Positions 32,126 through 39,408 of a stretch of 42,886 bases of DNA are shown here, in pieces (positions within the stretch are counted from its first letter, which is position 1; every line of letters starts with the position of its first letter). Source of the DNA: a bacterium. Lineage in GTDB: Bacteria > Elusimicrobiota > Elusimicrobia > UBA1565 > UBA9628. The translations under genes and the position numbers were made by a program. The notes beneath the pieces are model-generated. The model did not search any database. It worked only from the letters and a program-made list of their open reading frames with translations, and was not told the DNA's origin. The stretch covers positions 1 through 42,886 of the forward strand of contig JAJXVH010000016.1 of NCBI GenBank assembly GCA_021782205.1. Direction: 5' to 3'.

Positions 32126-33583
32126 ATGCAGAGCACGGAGATCGCGCGGATCGTCGGCGAGGTGCTGGCCCGCCTGGAGAAAGAAGACCTGGGCCGCGTG
32201 CTGGCCGCGCCGCAGGCGGCGGCTGCGCCCGTCGCCGCGCCTTCCGGCTGCGGCGGCGTGGTCTACCCCACGGTCGACGCGGCCGTGCAGGCGGCGCGCA
32301 AGGCCCAGGCCGTCTTTCAAGACCAGGGCTTGGAGGTGCGCCGCGAGGTGATCCGCGCCATGCGCAAGGCGGCCGTCGCCCACGCCGAGCGCCTGGCGAA
32401 GATGGCGGTTCAGGAAACCGGCATGGGCCGTTGGGAGGACAAGGTCCAGAAGAACCTGGTTTGCGCGCTGCGCACGCCGGGCGTCGAGGACTTGACCAGC
32501 CGCGCCTACACCGGCGACAAAGGCCTGACGCTTGTGGAGTACGCGCCCTACGGCGTGGTCGCCGCGGTCACGCCGTCGACCAATCCCGCCGCCACGATCA
32601 TCAACAACGCGATCTCCATCCTGTCGGCGGGCAACTCGGTCGTCTTCTCGCCGCATCCCGCGTCGTTCAAGACCTGCGTGGAGGCGATGAGCGTGCTGTG
32701 CGAGGCGGCGCTTCAGGCCGGCGCGCCGCGCGGGCTGATCACGACCTACGAGAAACCCTCGCAGGAAAACACCCGGGCCCTGCTCGCCCATCCCGACACG
32801 CGCGTGAACATGGTCACCGGCGGCCCCGCGATCGTCAAGGTCGCCATGACCGTGGGCAAGACCTGCAAGACCATCGCCGCCGGACCCGGCAATCCGCCCG
32901 TCGTCGTCGACGAGACCGCGAATTTCCCGAAATGCGCCGAGGACGTGATCTTCGGCGCGTCCTTCGACAACAACGTGCTGTGCACCGCGGAAAAAGAAGT
33001 GATCGTGACCGAGGCGGCCAAGGCGCGCTTCCTCACCGCCATGCGCGCCGACCGCCGCGCCTTCGAGCTGAGCCCGGCTCAGGTGGACCAGGTCACGAAG
33101 CTTGTCATCAAGGAGGGCGGCCGCGGCTGCAAGGACCCGGTGCTCAACCGCGACTTCGTGGGCAAGGACGCGGCGGTCATCGCCCGGGGCATCGGCTTGA
33201 CGGTGCCCGAGGGCACGCGCCTGCTCTGGGCCGAGGTCGGCAACGACCATCCGCTGGTGTGGACCGAGCAGTTGATGCCGTTGCTTCCCGTCACCGTCGC
33301 CCGCGACGTCGACGCCGCCATCGAACTGGCCGTCGCCGCCGAGGGCGGCCATCGCCACACCGCGGCCATGCACTCGACCAACGTCGCCAACTTGACCAAG
33401 ATGGGCCGCGCCATGCAGTGCTCGATCTTCGTCAAAAACGGACCCACCTTGTTCGGCCTGGGCCTGGGCGAGGGCTATGCCACCATGTCCATCGGCACGC
33501 CCACCGGCGACGGTCTGACCAAGACCAGCCACTTCGCCCGCCCGCTGCACTGCGCGCTCGTCGGCTACTTCCGGATCGCCTAA
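32126..33583 (+). CDS. BMC acylating aldehyde dehydrogenase (PduP/EutE-like)
   Basis: A 485-residue CoA-acylating enzyme that oxidises an aldehyde, here most likely acetaldehyde from DeoC, to acyl-CoA with NAD+. Residues 1-28 (MQSTEIARIVGEVLARLEKE...) form an encapsulation peptide, followed by an Ala/Pro linker. The catalytic Cys is about C286 in SFDNNVLCTAEKEVIV, and the cofactor region is in TPSTNPAATIINNAI and VTGGPAIVKVAM. The length is normal for the family. No alcohol dehydrogenase for NAD+ recycling is seen in the window. Confidence 0.95.
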   Translation: MQSTEIARIVGEVLARLEKEDLGRVLAAPQAAAAPVAAPSGCGGVVYPTVDAAVQAARKAQAVFQDQGLEVRREVIRAMRKAAVAHAERLAKMAVQETGMGRWEDKVQKNLVCALRTPGVEDLTSRAYTGDKGLTLVEYAPYGVVAAVTPSTNPAATIINNAISILSAGNSVVFSPHPASFKTCVEAMSVLCEAALQAGAPRGLITTYEKPSQENTRALLAHPDTRVNMVTGGPAIVKVAMTVGKTCKTIAAGPGNPPVVVDETANFPKCAEDVIFGASFDNNVLCTAEKEVIVTEAAKARFLTAMRADRRAFELSPAQVDQVTKLVIKEGGRGCKDPVLNRDFVGKDAAVIARGIGLTVPEGTRLLWAEVGNDHPLVWTEQLMPLLPVTVARDVDAAIELAVAAEGGHRHTAAMHSTNVANLTKMGRAMQCSIFVKNGPTLFGLGLGEGYATMSIGTPTGDGLTKTSHFARPLHCALVGYFRIA

Positions 33584-33592
33584 GGAGACATC

Positions 33593-34144
33593 ATGCTCGC
33601 CAATCTCGCCGTCGGATTCCTGGAAACCTCCGCGATCGCCAAGGGCGTGGAGGCCGCCGACGCCATGGTCAAGATGGCCTCGGTCAAGCTCGTCAAGACC
33701 GCCTTCCTGGCGCGCGGCAAATACACGATCTACATCTCCGGCCCCGTCGGCGAGGTGGAGTCCGCGCTGCGCGCCGGCCGCCAGGTCCTGGACAAAACGC
33801 TGGTCGACGAGGTGCTGATTCGCAACGTGCACCGGCAGGTGCTCGACACGCTCGACAAGCGCGTGCCCGTCGAGAGCCTGGAGGCCGTCGGCGTCATCGA
33901 AACGAAGGAGGCGATCGCGGCGGTTCTGGCCGCCGACGCCGCCGCGAAGGCCGCGGCCGTGCGCCTCATCGAGACGCGCACTTCGGTGCCCGGCGGCAAG
34001 GGTCTGGTCACGATGACGGGCTCCGTCGGCGACGTGCGCACCGCGGTGGCCGCCGGCATCACCGCGCTCAGGAAGGAGCTGCTGGTCGGCCACGTGGTGA
34101 TCGCCAATGCCGACGCCCAACTGCTGGCGGCGGTGGGAAAATAA
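33593..34144 (+). CDS. BMC-T tandem-domain trimeric shell protein
   Basis: A 183-residue shell protein with two BMC folds: residues 1-88 (AVGFLETSAIAKGVEAADAMVK, KYTIYISGPVGEVESALRAG) and 95-183 (AVGVIETKEAIAAVLAADAAAKA, GLVTMTGSVGDVRTAVAAG). Such trimers are pseudohexameric tiles and often carry gated pores or metal sites. No Cys is available for a PduT-like Fe-S cluster. GGAGAC precedes the ATG; its TAA overlaps the next ATG. Confidence 0.94.
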   Translation: MLANLAVGFLETSAIAKGVEAADAMVKMASVKLVKTAFLARGKYTIYISGPVGEVESALRAGRQVLDKTLVDEVLIRNVHRQVLDTLDKRVPVESLEAVGVIETKEAIAAVLAADAAAKAAAVRLIETRTSVPGGKGLVTMTGSVGDVRTAVAAGITALRKELLVGHVVIANADAQLLAAVGK

Positions 34145-34593
34145 TGAAGATCGTCGTGGGCTCCGACCATGGCGGCTTCGCGGCCAAGGCCTTCGTCAAG
34201 AAGACGATCCAGGCGCTGGGCCACGAGGTCGTCGACTTCGGCTGCCACTCGACGGACGCGGTGGATTATCCCGACGTCGCCCAATTGGTCGCGGAGGCCG
34301 TGGCGCGCGGCGACTACGACCGCGCCGTGCTCATCGACGGCTTCGGGGGTGCCGTGTGCATGGCCGCCAACAAAGTTCCGGGAGCCCGCGCGGTGGCGGC
34401 GTACGATTCGGTGTCGGCGCGCATGGCCGCCCAGCACGACGACGCCAACGTGCTCTGCCTCGGCGGCAAGACGCACGGGGAACTGATCCATGCGGAAATC
34501 CTGAAAATTTTCTTCGGCACGCCTTTCGAGGGCGGCCGCCACGAGGGACGCCTGGCGAAGGTGAAGGCCATCGAGCAGAGGTATTCGCGGTGA
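34144..34593 (+). CDS. RpiB/LacAB-family protein lacking the usual catalytic Cys
   Basis: A 149-residue protein with the RpiB fold: MKIVVGSDHGGFAAK, VDFGCHSTDAVDYPDVA, AANKVPGARAVAAYD, HDDANVLCLGGKT and GGRHEGRLAKV. In canonical RpiB the loop CGTGIGMSIAANK carries the base Cys; here it reads DGFGGAVCMAANK, so the Cys (about residue 65) is Asp and Thr is Phe. RpiB homologues occur in SPU-type BMC loci. Whether this one still isomerises sugar phosphates, uses Asp as base, or does something else is open. It overlaps both neighbours. Confidence 0.88.
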   Translation: MKIVVGSDHGGFAAKAFVKKTIQALGHEVVDFGCHSTDAVDYPDVAQLVAEAVARGDYDRAVLIDGFGGAVCMAANKVPGARAVAAYDSVSARMAAQHDDANVLCLGGKTHGELIHAEILKIFFGTPFEGGRHEGRLAKVKAIEQRYSR

Positions 34594-35795
34594 GGCGATT
34601 TTTCGCCGCGGCGCTGTTGCTGGCCGCCGCCGGCTGCGCGGACGTGCGCTACTCGCCGATGTCGCCCGCGCGTGAATTGCCGCCGGCGCGCATCGCGCGC
34701 ATCGACGTCTCGGACGCTTCCGGCGGCTTGGAGTCCGCGGGCGCCGGGGTGACGCTCAAGCGCCCGTTTTTCGCGGCGTTTGCCGAGGCGGTGAACGCGC
34801 GTCTGGCCGCGCTGGGCGCGCGCGCGCAAGGCGGCGAGGGCGCGCGCGTGGAGGTCGTCTTGACCAAGGCCCGCCTGCGCCGCGGCGCGGGCATGGCGTC
34901 TCAGGCGGAGGGCACGGTGGTCTACGCGGTGCGCGTGTCGAGCGCCTCGGCGGGCGGCTGCGCGCGCGAAATCGTGGGACGCTCGGCCCTGCGCGAAGGG
35001 CCGTTTACGTCCACCGGCGCGCGCGCGCTGGAAATCGCCTTAGGCAAGGCGGTCGACGCGCTGGGGCCCGCGCTTGAGTCCTCCTGTCTTTACGGCGCGC
35101 CCGCTTCCTCTGTCGCGGCGTCCGCGCCGGCCGGCGCGCCGCCCGCTCGCGTGCGCGAGGACGCGCGACTCTACGCCGTGGTCGTGGGCGTGGGCCGCTA
35201 CCGGGGCGCTGCGGCGGACGGATTTGCCGCGCGCGACGCGCGCGACTTCGCCGCCGACGCCCAGGCCTTGCTCGGCGCCGAGGACGACCACGTGGCCGTG
35301 CTGACCGATGAGAACGCGACCTTGGCCGATCTGCGCAAGCATGTCGAGCGCTGGGCCGTCGACCGCGCCGACGCGGGCTCGGAACTGGTGTTCTACTTCT
35401 CCGGGAAAACGGCGGCGCAGTCGGGCGGACCGGTCTATCTTCTCCCCTACGACGCGGACCCGAACGCCTTGCCCGAGACGGGTTTTCCGCTGTCGCGTCT
35501 TTTCCAAGACCTGGGGCGTCTGCCCGCGCGCGTCACCGTGGTGTTGGAGGCGCCGGCGGCGTCCCTGCCGGCGCATCTGCCCGCCAATCTGACGCTTCTC
35601 TGCGCCGGCGCTCCGGGACAAGCCGTTCTGGAAGACGCGCCGGCGCGCCACGCGCTTTTTACGGGGCGGCTGCTTCAAAGCCTGAGCCGTAATGCCGAGC
35701 TTCCGGCCGCGTTCGACGACGCGGCTTCGGCCACCGCCGCGGCCGCGCGCGCGCGCGGCGCCGCGCAGACCCCCACGCGTCGAGGCGGCCCATGA
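34590..35795 (+). CDS. Lipoprotein with degenerate caspase-like (C14) domain
   Basis: A 401-residue protein, probably a lipoprotein (VRRFFAAALLLAAAGC, Cys16). Residues 20 to about 165 resemble a small envelope domain (RIARIDVSDASGG, VEVVLTKARLRRG). From about residue 194 it follows the caspase p20 order: LYAVVVGVGRYRG, ARDARDFAADAQALLG, VAVLTDENATLADLRKHVERW, ELVFYFSGKTAAQ and PVYLLPYDAD. Active members have SGHG and DACxSG; here the His site is SGKT (about residue 272) and the Cys site is VVLEAPAAS (about 317), so both catalytic residues are missing. The GTG overlaps the RpiB-like stop; its own stop overlaps BMC-P 2. Confidence 0.75.
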   Translation: MRRFFAAALLLAAAGCADVRYSPMSPARELPPARIARIDVSDASGGLESAGAGVTLKRPFFAAFAEAVNARLAALGARAQGGEGARVEVVLTKARLRRGAGMASQAEGTVVYAVRVSSASAGGCAREIVGRSALREGPFTSTGARALEIALGKAVDALGPALESSCLYGAPASSVAASAPAGAPPARVREDARLYAVVVGVGRYRGAAADGFAARDARDFAADAQALLGAEDDHVAVLTDENATLADLRKHVERWAVDRADAGSELVFYFSGKTAAQSGGPVYLLPYDADPNALPETGFPLSRLFQDLGRLPARVTVVLEAPAASLPAHLPANLTLLCAGAPGQAVLEDAPARHALFTGRLLQSLSRNAELPAAFDDAASATAAAARARGAAQTPTRRGGP

Positions 35796-36076
35796 AGCTG
35801 GCGCGCGTGGTCGGCCGCGTGTTCTGTTCCCGTCAGGATCCGGCTGTGGACAAAAAGACCCTGCTTTTGATCCAGCCGCTCAAATGGGAAGACGAGTCGC
35901 CCGCGGGCGACCCTCTGGTCGCGGCCGACGCGGTCGGCGCGGGGGCTTCGGAAAAAGTATTCTGGGTGGCGTCCCGGGATGCGGCGGTCGCCTTCCCGGA
36001 CGCGCCGCCGGTGGACGCGGCCGTGGTCGGCATCGTCGAGGGCCACCAGGCCCGAAGTTTTCGAGGGGGGCGCTGA
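35792..36076 (+). CDS. BMC-P vertex protein 2 (EutN/CcmL)
   Basis: A 94-residue vertex protein: LARVVGRVFCSRQDPAVDKKTLLLIQPLKW, PLVAADAVGAGASEKVFWVASRDA and VDAAVVGIVEG. It starts in an ATGA overlap with the caspase-like gene and shares its final A with the next ATG. It is more diverged than BMC-P 1 in the loop after the first strand. Confidence 0.92.
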   Translation: MKLARVVGRVFCSRQDPAVDKKTLLLIQPLKWEDESPAGDPLVAADAVGAGASEKVFWVASRDAAVAFPDAPPVDAAVVGIVEGHQARSFRGGR

Positions 36077-36372
36077 TGTTCGTGGCGGAAGTGGTCGGCA
36101 ACGTCTGGGGCACGCGCAAGCATGCGTCGCTACGCGACCGCCGCCTGCTGTTGGTACGGCCCATCGATCCGCTCACGGAAGCCCCTTTGGGAGACGCGAC
36201 GATGGCCGTCGAATACGGCACGGGCGCCGGTCCCGGTTCGGTGGTGCTGGTCATGGATGAAGGCGGTTCGGCGCGCTCCGTCTTGAAGGACGAGAAAGCC
36301 CCGATCCGCGCCGTGGTGGTGGGCATCGTGGACGCGGTCACGTCGGGTGGGAAGGTCAAAAGGTATGAATGA
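36076..36372 (+). CDS. BMC-P vertex protein 3 (EutN/CcmL)
   Basis: A 98-residue vertex protein: [55 protein letters not shown] and [12 protein letters not shown]. The [14 protein letters not shown] form is common in the third pentamer paralogue of multi-BMC-P loci. It overlaps BMC-P 2 by one base and deoC by 8 nt. Confidence 0.93.
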   Translation: MFVAEVVGNVWGTRKHASLRDRRLLLVRPIDPLTEAPLGDATMAVEYGTGAGPGSVVLVMDEGGSARSVLKDEKAPIRAVVVGIVDAVTSGGKVKRYE

Positions 36373-37351
36373 AGCGCAACTGCGGACCGTCGTCGAGGAA
36401 GTGGTGAAGGCGCTGGCGGCCAAGGGATTTCTGAAGTCCGGACGCTGCGAGTGCGAGGGAGGTCCCAAGGCGCTCAAGGGCGAGGTCAAGGCCACCGTCG
36501 GAAGCGCGGGCAAGACCTTCGGCGGCGCCACCGACTGGGGCGCCGCGCCCGCGCGCGGCCAGTTCTCCGCTCTGCCCGCGAAGGCCGCCCGCGACGAGGA
36601 CGACGACGACGCGCACGTCGACGAGCACGTGATCAAGTCCGCCGGCGCCGACCGCGTGTCCGTGTGCAAGCCCACCAAGAAGGGCACGAGCACCGCGCGC
36701 TATGTGGACCACACCTTGCTCAAGCCCAACGCCACGCAAGACGAGATCGCCAAATTGTGCGAAGAGGCCAAGAGCTTCTGCTTCGCCTCGGTCTGCGTCA
36801 ATCCGTCCTATGTCTCCTTGGCGGCGCAGTATCTGCGCGGCTCCGGCGTGAAGGTGTGCACGGTCGTGGGCTTTCCTCTGGGCTCGACGACGCCCACGGT
36901 CAAGGCCATCGAGGCGCGCGACGCCATCGCCAACGGGGCCGACGAGATCGACATGGTCATCAATATCGGAGCTCTTAAATCCGGCAACGACGTGATAGTC
37001 TACGACGACATCAAGGCCGTGCGCGAGGCCACGCGCGGCAAGGTGCTCAAGGTCATTTTGGAAACGTCCTTGTTGTCCAACGAGGAGAAGGTCCGCGCCT
37101 GCGCCGCGTCGAAGAAGGCCGGCGCGGACTTCGTCAAGACGTCGACGGGTTTCGCGGGCGGAGGGGCCACCGTGGAGGACGTCAAGCTGATGCGCGAGAC
37201 GGTGGGCCCGCTGATGGGCGTCAAGGCCTCCGGCGGCATCCGCGACGCGAAGATGGCGTCGGACATGATCGCGGCGGGCGCCACGCGCCTGGGCACGTCG
37301 GCCTCGGTGGCGATTGTCACGGACGCGAAGGCCGACGGCAAGGGATACTAA
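36365..37351 (+). CDS. deoC: Deoxyribose-phosphate aldolase with encapsulation extension
   Basis: A 328-residue DERA, about 110 residues longer than the usual enzyme. Residues 1-23 ([20 protein letters not shown]) form an encapsulation-peptide helix, then a flexible linker with a DEDDDD run (about 78-82). The aldolase barrel begins at about residue 111: [27 protein letters not shown] (catalytic Asp), DFVKTSTGF (Schiff-base Lys) and [10 protein letters not shown] (second Lys). It cleaves 2-deoxyribose-5-phosphate to acetaldehyde and glyceraldehyde-3-phosphate and is probably the signature enzyme of this compartment. Confidence 0.95.
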   Translation: MNEAQLRTVVEEVVKALAAKGFLKSGRCECEGGPKALKGEVKATVGSAGKTFGGATDWGAAPARGQFSALPAKAARDEDDDDAHVDEHVIKSAGADRVSVCKPTKKGTSTARYVDHTLLKPNATQDEIAKLCEEAKSFCFASVCVNPSYVSLAAQYLRGSGVKVCTVVGFPLGSTTPTVKAIEARDAIANGADEIDMVINIGALKSGNDVIVYDDIKAVREATRGKVLKVILETSLLSNEEKVRACAASKKAGADFVKTSTGFAGGGATVEDVKLMRETVGPLMGVKASGGIRDAKMASDMIAAGATRLGTSASVAIVTDAKADGKGY

Positions 37352-37367
37352 TTCGGAAGAGGTTTTA

Positions 37368-37667
37368 ATGGCGAAAGAAGAGAAGCCGAAATACCGGATC
37401 ACGATCGACCTGCAGTGCGGCGCCTGCTCGGCGATCATGCACACCCACGAGGGCGAGGCCCCGCCGAAGTTCTGCGCCGGCTGCGGCGCCGGCCTTGAGA
37501 AGTTCTGCCTGAAGTGCCACCGCAAAGTCGAGATGTTCTTCGAGGAGTGGTGGCCCGAGGACGACGAGTGCGTCAGGACGTATAGCACGCCGCGGCGCTG
37601 CACGCGCTGCAACGCGGTGCTCGAGACCGGCGCGGAAGACCGCGACGCCGAGCGCGAAGACGAGTGA
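37368..37667 (+). CDS. BMC-associated zinc-ribbon protein
   Basis: A 99-residue, acidic protein with four CxxC pairs: CGAC (about residue 19), CAGC (about 39), CLKC (about 49) and CTRC (about 81), so two zinc ribbons are likely. It has an aromatic acidic stretch (MFFEEWWPEDDE) and a charged tail (EDRDAEREDE). No specific family recognised. GGAAGAGG precedes the ATG. It lies between deoC and BMC-H 2 in the same operon, so a role in assembly, cargo binding or regulation of the compartment is possible, but unproven. Confidence 0.75.
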   Translation: MAKEEKPKYRITIDLQCGACSAIMHTHEGEAPPKFCAGCGAGLEKFCLKCHRKVEMFFEEWWPEDDECVRTYSTPRRCTRCNAVLETGAEDRDAEREDE

Positions 37668-37679
37668 CGAGGAGGCCGC

Positions 37680-37973
37680 ATGGCTGAAGGCAAGGAAGCG
37701 CTGGGACTGGTGGAGACGAAGGGCTTCGTGGGGATGATCGAGGCCTCGGACGCGATGGCCAAGTCGGCGAAGGTGCGCCTGCTGGGCTATGAGAAGGTCG
37801 GCAACGGCCTGGTGACCACGCTGTGCCGCGGCGAGGTGGGTGCCGTGCGCGCGGCTGTCGACGCGGCCGCGGCGGCGGCCTCCAAGGTCGGTGAGTTGGT
37901 GGCGGTGCACGTGATCCCTCGCCCGCACGACGATCTGGAAAAATACCTGGACAAGATCGCGATCAAGGTCTGA
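37680..37973 (+). CDS. BMC-H hexameric shell protein 2
   Basis: A 97-residue shell protein: [47 protein letters not shown] and [20 protein letters not shown]. The pore loop is KVGNGL, different from KVGTGL in BMC-H 1, so the two may form pores of different character. GAGGAGG precedes the ATG by a few bases. Confidence 0.95.
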   Translation: MAEGKEALGLVETKGFVGMIEASDAMAKSAKVRLLGYEKVGNGLVTTLCRGEVGAVRAAVDAAAAAASKVGELVAVHVIPRPHDDLEKYLDKIAIKV

Positions 37974-38003
37974 ACATTCGAAGATGCTCCATAACGGCGT
38001 CTG

Positions 38004-38027
38004 CGTCGGGCCGCTTGCGGCCCGACG
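38004..38027 (+). terminator. Strong GC hairpin after BMC-H 2
   Basis: CGTCGGGCC (38004-38012) pairs perfectly with GGCCCGACG (38019-38027) around a 6-nt loop. There is no T run, so it may lower read-through or protect the shell mRNA rather than end transcription. Confidence 0.45.
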
Positions 38028-38036
38028 GCCGGCATA

Positions 38037-38306
38037 ATGCTCACGCGTGATGATTTGATCGATATTTTGGTTTCCGGTCTGGTTTCCGGCCCCGTGGCGG
38101 CGGCCGTGCCCGGACGGCTCGTTGCGTCCCGTTCCCGGGCGCTTCCTCCGCCGGGGCCGAAGGGCCGATGTTTCATTTCCGAGTCGGAGATAAAAAAGAG
38201 GTTGACGCCTGGGAGTAAACGCCTTACAATTGCCGGGAATTCGATCGTCAGCCCGCTGGCGCTCGAATGGCTGACGTTAAAAGGAATAGAAATCGTCCAG
38301 GAATGA
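38037..38306 (+). CDS. Small BMC-associated protein with encapsulation-peptide-like N-terminus
   Basis: An 89-residue protein. The N-terminal amphipathic helix MLTRDDLIDILVSGLVSG resembles the encapsulation peptides of the aldehyde dehydrogenase, DeoC and PduL; a Pro-rich linker (ALPPPGPKG) follows. The C-terminal part, CFISESEIKKRLTPGSKRLTIAG then NSIVSPLALEWLTLKGIEIV, matches the short module (start-helix, 'IVTPLAR...GI') found in EutT/EutQ-type and other BMC-locus proteins. No catalytic site is evident. The Shine-Dalgarno is weak. The pilT promoter lies within its 3' half. Confidence 0.65.
   Translation: MLTRDDLIDILVSGLVSGPVAAAVPGRLVASRSRALPPPGPKGRCFISESEIKKRLTPGSKRLTIAGNSIVSPLALEWLTLKGIEIVQE
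38202..38230 (+). promoter_or_regulatory. Near-consensus promoter of the pilT operon
   Basis: TTGACG (38202-38207), a 17-bp spacer and TACAAT (38225-38230). The expected start near 38237 gives a leader of about 86 nt before pilT at 38323. It is located inside the preceding small gene, which separates pilT expression from the BMC operon. Confidence 0.8.
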
Positions 38307-38322
38307 CCGCTGGGATAAAATT

Positions 38323-39408
38323 ATGCCGATCGATATCAAGAACTTGCTGACGCTGATGGTCCAGAAGGACATCTCCGACATTCATTTCAAGGTGGACTCC
38401 GTGCCCGCCCTGCGCGTGCGCGGGTCCATGATCCTGGCGACGAACCTGCAAAAGATGTCGGCCGAGGAGGTCAAGGCCGTCGCCTATCAATTGATGACCA
38501 AGGACCAGTCCGATCAATTCGAACAGACCATGGAAATGGACCTGGCCTACAGCCTGGAGGGCGTGGCGCGCTTCCGCGTCAACATCTACCGGCAGAAAGG
38601 AACGATTGGCCTGACCTTGCGCGTGGTGCCTCTGAACGTGCGCAGCTTTGAAGACCTGCATCTGCCCGTCGAGTCGCTGACCAAGCTCGGCCGCGAGAAC
38701 CGCGGTCTAGTTCTATTCACGGGCATCACCGGCGCGGGAAAGACGACGACGCTCAACAGCTTCCTGAACCACCTGAATACGAACTACCAATACCGGGTCA
38801 TCACCGTCGAAGACCCCATCGAGTATTACCACTCCGACATTAAGTCGACCATCGTCCAGCGCGAGGTCGGCCTGGACACGCGCTCCTTCCCGAACGCGCT
38901 CAAGCACATCCTGCGCCAGGACCCCGACGTGGTCGTCATCGGCGAGATGCGCGACCTGGAGACCATGCAGGCCGCCATCTCCGCGGCGGAGACGGGGCAC
39001 CTTGTCATCTCGACCGTCCACACGCTCGACGCGACGCAGACGGTCGACCGCATCGTTGACAGCTACCCGGCTCACCAGCACGGTCAGGTGCGTCAGCAGT
39101 TGGCGAACTGCCTCAAGGGCGTGGTCGGCCAGCGTCTGGTCGTCTCCAAGGACGGCAAGTCGCGCTTCCCCGCGACCGAGGTGATGATCGCCAACAGCCT
39201 GGTGCGTCGGCACTTGCTGGAAGGCAAGACCGCGGAACTGCGCAAGGTCCTGGAAGGCGGCGCCTACTACGGCATGCACACGTTCGACCAGGACTTGCTG
39301 CGCCTTTTCGGCGAGGGCAAGATCTCGGACAAGACGGTCCTCGAGGAGGCGACGAATTCTGAAGACGTCGCCTTGCGCCTGAAGGGACTGGAGAGCGGCG
39401 GCATCTGA
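38323..39408 (+). CDS. pilT: Type IV pilus retraction ATPase PilT
   Basis: A 361-residue hexameric motor ATPase that depolymerises type IV pili at the inner membrane. Marks are SDIHFKVDSVPALRVRG (N-terminal PAS-like domain), Walker A GITGAGKTTT (about residue 134), the Asp box TVEDPIEYYHSD, Walker B DPDVVVIGEMRD and the His box TGHLVISTVHT. The C-terminal AIRNLIREGK motif of classical PilT is altered to SLVRRHLLEGK. The stop overlaps the next ATG by one base. Pilin genes at 10.7-15.4 kb could encode substrates. Confidence 0.94.
   Translation: MPIDIKNLLTLMVQKDISDIHFKVDSVPALRVRGSMILATNLQKMSAEEVKAVAYQLMTKDQSDQFEQTMEMDLAYSLEGVARFRVNIYRQKGTIGLTLRVVPLNVRSFEDLHLPVESLTKLGRENRGLVLFTGITGAGKTTTLNSFLNHLNTNYQYRVITVEDPIEYYHSDIKSTIVQREVGLDTRSFPNALKHILRQDPDVVVIGEMRDLETMQAAISAAETGHLVISTVHTLDATQTVDRIVDSYPAHQHGQVRQQLANCLKGVVGQRLVVSKDGKSRFPATEVMIANSLVRRHLLEGKTAELRKVLEGGAYYGMHTFDQDLLRLFGEGKISDKTVLEEATNSEDVALRLKGLESGGI

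Noticed and set aside
32093-34120. A 675-codon open frame on the minus strand opposite the BMC genes
   Set aside because: It is antisense to clearly homologous aldehyde dehydrogenase and BMC-T genes, is very rich in Arg, Gly, His and Asp, and arises from high GC at third positions.
38004-38027. Considered as a true intrinsic terminator of the BMC operon
   Set aside because: The stem is perfect but no T tract follows, so I list it only as a possible weak terminator or mRNA-stability element.
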